Shown: piece after piece, positions 58,231 to 64,000 of the stretch
Position numbering within the stretch: the first letter of the stretch is position 1
Layout: every line of letters begins with the position of its first letter
Position numbers and translations under genes: made by a program
The notes under the pieces: model-generated
Told to the model about the DNA's origin: nothing
What the model saw: only the letters and a program-made list of their open reading frames with translations
Database searches by the model: none
Assembly: GCF_958445495.1 (NCBI RefSeq)
Contig: NZ_CAUCSQ010000003.1
Coordinates: forward strand, 1-64,000
Length of the DNA: 64,000 nucleotides
Direction: 5' to 3'
Origin: an uncultured Bacteroides sp.
Lineage (GTDB): Bacteria > Bacteroidota > Bacteroidia > Bacteroidales > Bacteroidaceae

Positions 58231-60390
58231 ATGAAATCTAAATTACAAAACCTGACTGCAAGATTCCTTGTAATCTTAATGGCAATAGGATTATGTGTTA
58301 CAGATATCTCTTGTACGGATTCTGAAACCACAGATTCTACAGAATTTGCAATCTACTATGCCGGAGTGACCGACATAGGCCCTTCTATGAACTTCACATT
58401 AGACGGCCCTACCTATATAGGAGGGGCTCCATCTGATTTTTCTATCGTTAGCGTAACTCTTGACGGAGAGGCATACGATACCAATAGCTTCACAATAGAT
58501 TCAAGTACCGGAGCTATATCGATTTCCAATACAAGCGAACTGCCTGTCGGACTCTACGCTTTAACGATCTCATGCTATTCCAATGGGAATTACTATGAGT
58601 TCAAAGATATTGTCACTGTTAATATGATGAAAAAAGTTCCTGACGGAATTTCCGTAGAGCCCAACCAGATAAGTGTAGACTATGGCGACATCATCGACAC
58701 GGAAAGTACCGTAGAACTACCTACAGCACAAGTAACAACGGATGGAGAACATATTTCCATCAGCAAATACCTAATTGCCAACGTTCGTAAAGACGGCGTA
58801 TTAGTTGAAGACAATGATTTCTTCGAGATATCCAACTCAGGAGAAATAACGATTGTCAGAGGAGAATCGAATATACAACCGGGTAAATATGTACTCGATT
58901 TAAAACTCACGACAGCCATCGTAGACGAAGAATCAGAAGAAGGCATTTTTGAAAATGCAATAGAGATTGACGTAACGTCAAAACCGTTATCATTAACTTA
59001 CACGCCTAATTCCGTCAGAGTAGAAGAAAACACGGAATATGTATCTGCGACTCCGGTAATCGTAGGTTCTACCGAAGGACTGACTTACACTATCAAATCC
59101 GTAAGTCCGGAAAACTCTCCCATCAGCATTGATTCTTCTACAGGAATTCTCACATTGGCGGCGGATAATAACATGGAAATCGGCACCCAATGTACAGTTT
59201 CCATCAATGTCAGCAATGAATATGGGAATAAAGATTTCGAAAACGTATATACAATAACCATCGTAGACTTTATTGAGCCCATTACAGCATTTGAATATGA
59301 AAATACAGAAGCGATTATCCAAGGAGTAGCATTTGAGCATCCTGTAGCCAATATACAAGGAGATGAGGTTGCCTACTCTTTTGTTAACCTAGACTCTCAA
59401 TTAAGCGATTTGAATATAGACCCGACCACAGGAACAATTTCCGCAAAACAGGGGAATAGCATTCCTGTAGGAGAACATACCGTTACAGTATTGGCAAAAA
59501 ATACGAAAAGTGAGAAAACCGCTAATTTCATACTGACAATCAAAGAAAACCCCTACTATTTCACTTATGTGCATTGGGGAAACAACTTGAACTTGTCACC
59601 GGCCCAAAATTATGCAAGCCAATATCGAGTGACATCTAAAGACGAATTAGCAGCCCTGTCTATCCCTGTCGCAGAATCCGACATACCAGAAGGAATAGAA
59701 GTCACATGGAAAATAGAAAGAGGAAGCTTCGCAGCGGAAACAATATCAATCGACCAAAAAGGAACAATCTCTTTCACAGCAGATGCATGGACAGATTATA
59801 AAGTTCACATGGCTATTGTCAAAGTAACGGCAGGAAAAGGAGAAGCCGGCGAAACTACGGTCAAGATACCCGTATTCATAGACTGTTCAAAAGCTCAAAA
59901 CGGGGTAACCGTAAGCTACACTCCGTTTGTCTTCCAGGTAAATCCCCGGACAGGCGGTTCATCAGCAGTTCCGACAGTAACAGGAGCAGAATCAGGCATT
60001 CTCATGGATTACCGCCGTACTTTCAACTATTACAATATTAACGGTCCGGAAGAACATAAAAACGGCCAGCCGAAAGTGGAAGACAGTTTCATGAACAGCG
60101 TATGGACAGCCTATTACACGGCAATCGGTTCAGCAACAGTCAATACAGGTGCTCGTGGTCCATTATCATATTATGATAATTCTTCCAGAATCTCCGTGCC
60201 ATTAGGCTATGTAGACCCGTCCAACCTGTCCGTAAAGATTAATCCCAATAAATGGCAAAACGATTATGGTTACGCCAATGGAGTTATGATCGGGCAAATG
60301 ACATTCGTAACTGACGGGAACTCTGAAAATATAGCGGGCTCAAGCAACCAAATATTCCCCATTGCCATTTGGTTTGATACAAAATTCTAA
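58231..60390 (+). CDS. Surface glycan-binding lipoprotein (DUF4958-type C-terminus), 719 aa
   Basis: The signal peptide (RFLVILMAIGLCVTDISC) ends in a lipobox-like Cys, so it is probably a surface lipoprotein. Four or so Ig/cadherin-like domains follow, each marked by an ISxDSSTGxIS type turn (FTIDSSTGAISISN, ISIDSSTGILTLAADN, LNIDPTTGTISAKQGN). The C-terminal ~270 residues (from YFTYVHWGNNLNLSPAQNYA) resemble the DUF4958 module of glycosaminoglycan-binding surface proteins. It would capture polymer for the SusC/SusD pair next to it. It lies 22 bases after PL12 and 20 before SusC. Confidence 0.82.
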   Translation: MKSKLQNLTARFLVILMAIGLCVTDISCTDSETTDSTEFAIYYAGVTDIGPSMNFTLDGPTYIGGAPSDFSIVSVTLDGEAYDTNSFTIDSSTGAISISNTSELPVGLYALTISCYSNGNYYEFKDIVTVNMMKKVPDGISVEPNQISVDYGDIIDTESTVELPTAQVTTDGEHISISKYLIANVRKDGVLVEDNDFFEISNSGEITIVRGESNIQPGKYVLDLKLTTAIVDEESEEGIFENAIEIDVTSKPLSLTYTPNSVRVEENTEYVSATPVIVGSTEGLTYTIKSVSPENSPISIDSSTGILTLAADNNMEIGTQCTVSINVSNEYGNKDFENVYTITIVDFIEPITAFEYENTEAIIQGVAFEHPVANIQGDEVAYSFVNLDSQLSDLNIDPTTGTISAKQGNSIPVGEHTVTVLAKNTKSEKTANFILTIKENPYYFTYVHWGNNLNLSPAQNYASQYRVTSKDELAALSIPVAESDIPEGIEVTWKIERGSFAAETISIDQKGTISFTADAWTDYKVHMAIVKVTAGKGEAGETTVKIPVFIDCSKAQNGVTVSYTPFVFQVNPRTGGSSAVPTVTGAESGILMDYRRTFNYYNINGPEEHKNGQPKVEDSFMNSVWTAYYTAIGSATVNTGARGPLSYYDNSSRISVPLGYVDPSNLSVKINPNKWQNDYGYANGVMIGQMTFVTDGNSENIAGSSNQIFPIAIWFDTKF

Positions 60391-60410
60391 CCGTAATAAT
60401 ATATAATATA

Positions 60411-63400
60411 ATGAATACATATAAGAATATAACGAATACATTGAGCAAAAGAGGGTATCTGACCCTCTTAGCTCTCTTGATCGCAATTACCACATTCGGT
60501 CAGGAAATTACAGTTAACGGCGTTGTAATCGACGAAACAGACACCCCTTTAATCGGGGCAACAGTCCAAGTAAAAAACACTCAAAGAGGTGTTGTGACAG
60601 ATTTTGACGGAAAATTTTCCATTAAAGCAAATACCAATGCGACATTGATTATCAGCTACATCGGCTACAAAAACCAGGAAATCAAAATCAAAGGACAGAA
60701 AAACCTGAATATCAAACTCATACCAGACAATGAGATGCTTGACGAAGTGGTTGTAGTCGGCTACGGAAGCATGAAAAAAAGCGACCTGACGGGTTCCGTT
60801 TCATCCGTAGCTGCTAAATCCATTGAAGGGTTCAAAACCGCCTCCGTAGTAGAAGCCCTCGGAGGCCAAATTGCCGGTGTGCAAATCACTCAATCGGACG
60901 GTACTCCAGGTTCAGGATTCGATATAAAAATTCGCGGTATCGGTACTGTAAACGGAGATTCCTCCCCGCTACTCATTGTCGACGGATTTGAAGTAAGTAG
61001 TATAGACCATATTGCAAACTCAGATATAGAATCAGTGGAAGTACTGAAAGACGCTTCCGCCTCTGCCATCTATGGTGCACGTGCAGCCAACGGAGTGGTA
61101 TTGGTAACAACAAAATCCGGTAAAGAAGGAAAACCGGTAATTACCTATAACGGCTCGGCAAGTTACCGAAACATTTCTAAACAAATGGATATGTTGAGCA
61201 CTTACGAATTCGTGCAACTACAGACAGAACTCAACCCGACCAAATACGGTACAGCTTACTATCAAGAAGGGAACGATTCTGACGGAGTACCCTATCGTCA
61301 TCAAACACTGGAAGATTATCTGACAGACCCAGGTATTAACTGGCAGGATGAAGCTTTTAGACCTACCTGGTCACAGAATCATGATTTCAGCATCAGCGGC
61401 GGTACAAAAGAAACTAAATATGCAGCTTCATTTTCCCATTTCGATGAAAATGGAATTTTTACAAACAGCGGCTATAAAAAGAATACAGGTAAATTACGTA
61501 TCAATCAAAAAATCAATAAGTTCATCACATTCGACGCTACAATCAACTATGCAAATACCGTAAAAGAAGGTATTGGAACTTCCGGAACAGGAGGTACATT
61601 GAATATCCTCTCCAATCTATTACGTGCACGTCCCACCGGTGGTAACAGTACTACTAATGAGGAGCTGCTAAACTCTGTTTTCGACCCGTTGGAATTGAGT
61701 GAGAATACCACTTATTCGCAAATCAACCCAATCAAACAGGCGGAAGCCGTGACAGACCGGAAACAAGGAGAATTATGGGGAGCCAATGCATCTTTGACTG
61801 TCCAATTAATGAAAGACCTTACTTTTAAAGCTGCGGCAACTTATAATACGACCAATACAAGAAGAGACATCTTCTACGGAGAAGACTCAAGCCAGGCATA
61901 CCGTAGCGGAGGTGTTTACGGCTCCAGCCAAATCCAAAAAGACTTGCGTTGGCAAAGCAGTAATACCTTAACCTATAAACATAAAATCAATAAGAAAAAC
62001 TCATTTGATATTATGTTGGGGCATGAATATGCATACAGAAGCACAGAACTCCTATATGGACAAGCCAAAGACTTCCCATTCGAGAATCTAGGAAACAATA
62101 ACCTGGGAGTAGGTGCCACCCCCAGTAGCGTATCCACTTCAAAGAGCGACAAAGGAATGTTATCATTCTTCGCACGAGGAAACTACAATCTTGCTAACCG
62201 TTACCTGTTCACGGCGACAATCCGTGCCGACGGCTCCACTGTATTCTCCGCTAAAAACAAATGGGGATACTTCCCTTCATTCTCCGCTGCGTGGCGCATA
62301 TCGGAAGAAAGTTTTATGAAAAATATAAAACCGATATCAAACTTAAAGCTTCGTCTAAGTTGGGGTACGGTAGGAAATGACCGTATTACAAACTTTCTAT
62401 CCATGGACCTATATACAGCAAGTAAATATGGATTAGGGCAACAATTAGTAACCGTATTAAGACCCAAACAGTTAGCCAATAAGGATTTAAAATGGGAAGG
62501 TTCCACTACGACCAACTTAGGTATTGATTTAGGACTTTTCGACAACCGTCTGAACATTACGGCAGACTTCTTCCTAAAAAATACCAAAGACCTGTTACTC
62601 GAACAGAAACTTGCTTATGTAACAGGATTCAGTTCCCAGTGGCAGAATATAGGTAAGATACAGAATAAAGGCCTTGAATTAAATATCAATTCAACCAATA
62701 TCCAGACCCGTAACTTCTTATGGCAAACGGATTTCAATATTTCATTCATTAAAAACACATTGAAGGCCCTGCAAGACGGGACATCATACATACAGTCCGC
62801 TACCAGCTTTAACAGCAATTTTTCCGGAAACGATTATATCTCAATTGTGGGTTCATCTTTAGGAAACATGTACGGATACGTATTCGACGGTGTTTACCAG
62901 ACTTCAGATTTCAATATGTTGCCGGACGGAACGAGGCAATTAAAACCCGGAATAGCAGATATTAGCGAACATGCGGGAAAAACAGTAGAACCGGGTATGG
63001 TAAAATACAAAGACATGGACGGCGACGGGGTCATCACGACCAATGACCGTACAAGCATTGGAAACGGCCAGCCGGATTGGTACGGAGGTATTACCAATAC
63101 ATTCAGCTATAAAGACATCGACTTTAGCTTTATGTTCCAATTCAGCTACGGAAATGACATCTATAACGCCACACGCATGTTTAATACGCAATCACAAGAC
63201 GAACGCAGTAATCAATTGGCGGAAGTCGCCGACCGTTGGACCCCGACACATGCATCCAACCGCGTACCGTCAGCAAAAGGATATGTCAAATATGAGCTAT
63301 ACTCACGCTTCATCGAAGACGGTTCCTTCCTACGCTTAAAAAATATAACATTAGGATATACATTGCCCAGCAAATGGACAAGAAAAGCATATATCAACCG

Positions 63401-63563
63401 TTTGCGTATATACGGTACTGCCCAGAATCTATTCTGCCTGACTAAATATAGCGGTTACGACCCGGAAGTAAACATGAAAAGCAGCCCGCTTATGCCGGGA
63501 TTCGACTGGGGAGCTTATCCTAAAAGCAGAGTATTTACATTCGGTGTAGAAGTTCAATTCTAA
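60411..63563 (+). CDS. SusC-like TonB-dependent transporter (second PUL), 1050 aa
   Basis: The signal peptide (KRGYLTLLALLIAITTFGQE) is followed by the carboxypeptidase-like domain (GVVIDETDTPLIGATVQVKN), the TonB-dependent plug with VVVVGYGSMKKSDLTGSVSS, IRGIGTVNGDSSPLLIVDGF and YGARAANGVVLVTTKSG, and a 22-strand barrel that ends FGVEVQF. The terminal Phe is present. It is the partner of the SusD-like gene that starts seven bases later. Its length is typical. Transported ligand is inferred from the PL12 neighbour, not from the sequence. Confidence 0.95.
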   Translation: MNTYKNITNTLSKRGYLTLLALLIAITTFGQEITVNGVVIDETDTPLIGATVQVKNTQRGVVTDFDGKFSIKANTNATLIISYIGYKNQEIKIKGQKNLNIKLIPDNEMLDEVVVVGYGSMKKSDLTGSVSSVAAKSIEGFKTASVVEALGGQIAGVQITQSDGTPGSGFDIKIRGIGTVNGDSSPLLIVDGFEVSSIDHIANSDIESVEVLKDASASAIYGARAANGVVLVTTKSGKEGKPVITYNGSASYRNISKQMDMLSTYEFVQLQTELNPTKYGTAYYQEGNDSDGVPYRHQTLEDYLTDPGINWQDEAFRPTWSQNHDFSISGGTKETKYAASFSHFDENGIFTNSGYKKNTGKLRINQKINKFITFDATINYANTVKEGIGTSGTGGTLNILSNLLRARPTGGNSTTNEELLNSVFDPLELSENTTYSQINPIKQAEAVTDRKQGELWGANASLTVQLMKDLTFKAAATYNTTNTRRDIFYGEDSSQAYRSGGVYGSSQIQKDLRWQSSNTLTYKHKINKKNSFDIMLGHEYAYRSTELLYGQAKDFPFENLGNNNLGVGATPSSVSTSKSDKGMLSFFARGNYNLANRYLFTATIRADGSTVFSAKNKWGYFPSFSAAWRISEESFMKNIKPISNLKLRLSWGTVGNDRITNFLSMDLYTASKYGLGQQLVTVLRPKQLANKDLKWEGSTTTNLGIDLGLFDNRLNITADFFLKNTKDLLLEQKLAYVTGFSSQWQNIGKIQNKGLELNINSTNIQTRNFLWQTDFNISFIKNTLKALQDGTSYIQSATSFNSNFSGNDYISIVGSSLGNMYGYVFDGVYQTSDFNMLPDGTRQLKPGIADISEHAGKTVEPGMVKYKDMDGDGVITTNDRTSIGNGQPDWYGGITNTFSYKDIDFSFMFQFSYGNDIYNATRMFNTQSQDERSNQLAEVADRWTPTHASNRVPSAKGYVKYELYSRFIEDGSFLRLKNITLGYTLPSKWTRKAYINRLRIYGTAQNLFCLTKYSGYDPEVNMKSSPLMPGFDWGAYPKSRVFTFGVEVQF

Positions 63564-63569
63564 ACAAAA

Positions 63570-64000
63570 ATGAAAATGAAAAACTTAAAATACTATTTAG
63601 GCACATTGGTTTGTGCAATTGCAGTTTCATCATGTTCATTAGATGAAACCACCTATACGGAAATTGAGAAACAAAACTATATGAACAATGCGGAGGAAGC
63701 CGAAAATGTACTGTTAGGCGTATATCGCGACATGGTTCAAGACGGCATATACGGTTTTCACCTGTCATTGTATTTCACGATTCCCAATGACCTCGCCAAG
63801 GTAACGGGAAACAGCACCGACGGTCTTCGTCTTATTCCGTCCAATGCCTATACCAGTTCCCAGACTGAAATAGCAACAACATGGGCTAATTTGTACAGCG
63901 CCATCTATGACGCGAACGATTTCATAGAGACATTGCAACAAAAGATAGGCAATTACGATGAAAGCAACTATAAAAAAGCGGCCGTTTATATGGCAGAAGC
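63570..64000 (+). CDS. SusD-like lipoprotein (second PUL), cut by window edge
   Basis: The frame starts MKMKNLKYYLGTLVCAIAVS with a lipobox ending SSC and an acidic segment after it (SLDETTYTE), then the SusD-type helices (NAEEAENVLLGVYRDMVQDG, ANLYSAIYDANDFIETLQQK). It is open to the end of the window at 64000 (about 143 codons seen of an expected 500-600). A second ATG lies at 63576. It follows SusC at seven bases and completes the transporter pair. Confidence 0.92.
   Translation, partial: MKMKNLKYYLGTLVCAIAVSSCSLDETTYTEIEKQNYMNNAEEAENVLLGVYRDMVQDGIYGFHLSLYFTIPNDLAKVTGNSTDGLRLIPSNAYTSSQTEIATTWANLYSAIYDANDFIETLQQKIGNYDESNYKKAAVYMAE

Overview
The window reads as a gut Bacteroides chromosome. 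Promoters carry the Bacteroides -7 box (TAnnTTTG), there are two polysaccharide-utilization loci (PULs) with SusC/SusD pairs and hybrid two-component regulators, and CorA, MutS2, serine ammonia-lyase and TrkAH are of Bacteroides type. From memory, the gene order from the PL13 heparin lyase (24.8 kb) to the PL12/SusC/SusD block (56-64 kb) resembles the BT4675-BT4659 region of B. thetaiotaomicron, so the strain is probably that species or a near relative. This has not been checked by alignment.

Region 1 (1-4059) is the end of an integrated element, probably a prophage. A helix-turn-helix repressor faces the element end. Small genes run away from it on the minus strand, and two near-identical operator/promoter sites flank the switch. 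About 580 nt without a gene fold into many hairpins and end in a tRNA-like structure. The element end lies inside an HlyD-type gene and leaves only its first 62 codons.

Region 2 (4030-18302) is an AT-rich, minus-strand lanthipeptide-type RiPP cluster on the 3' side of tRNA-Ser(UGA). It encodes a double-glycine precursor, a split LanB (glutamylation and elimination proteins), a LanC cyclase with zinc ligands, an MDR reductase, a TraB/GumN-like protein and a C39-peptidase ABC exporter. It also has two glycosyltransferases, a stand-alone LanC-like half domain and a sulfotransferase fused to such a half domain. A LuxR-type regulator sits at its head. The broken partner of the exporter suggests the mature product may no longer be secreted.

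Region 3 (18762-26701) is core chromosome: tRNA-Ser, MutS2, CorA, SdaA, a PepSY-like lipoprotein, a PL13 heparin lyase and a DUF4738 lipoprotein.

Region 4 (26846-43216) is a pectic galactan PUL: regulator, GH147-like galactosidase, SusC, SusD, SusE-like binding protein, GH53 endo-galactanase and GH2 beta-galactosidase. Its regulator has Asn at the phospho-acceptor position and no receiver domain.

Region 5 (43217-48881) holds two palindromic repeat elements, a secreted EEP-family phosphohydrolase, TrkA, TrkH and a TrpB-like enzyme.

Region 6 (49179-64000) is a second PUL, probably for a glycosaminoglycan: complete hybrid regulator, divergent GH95-like hydrolase, PL12 lyase, surface glycan-binding protein, SusC and the start of SusD.
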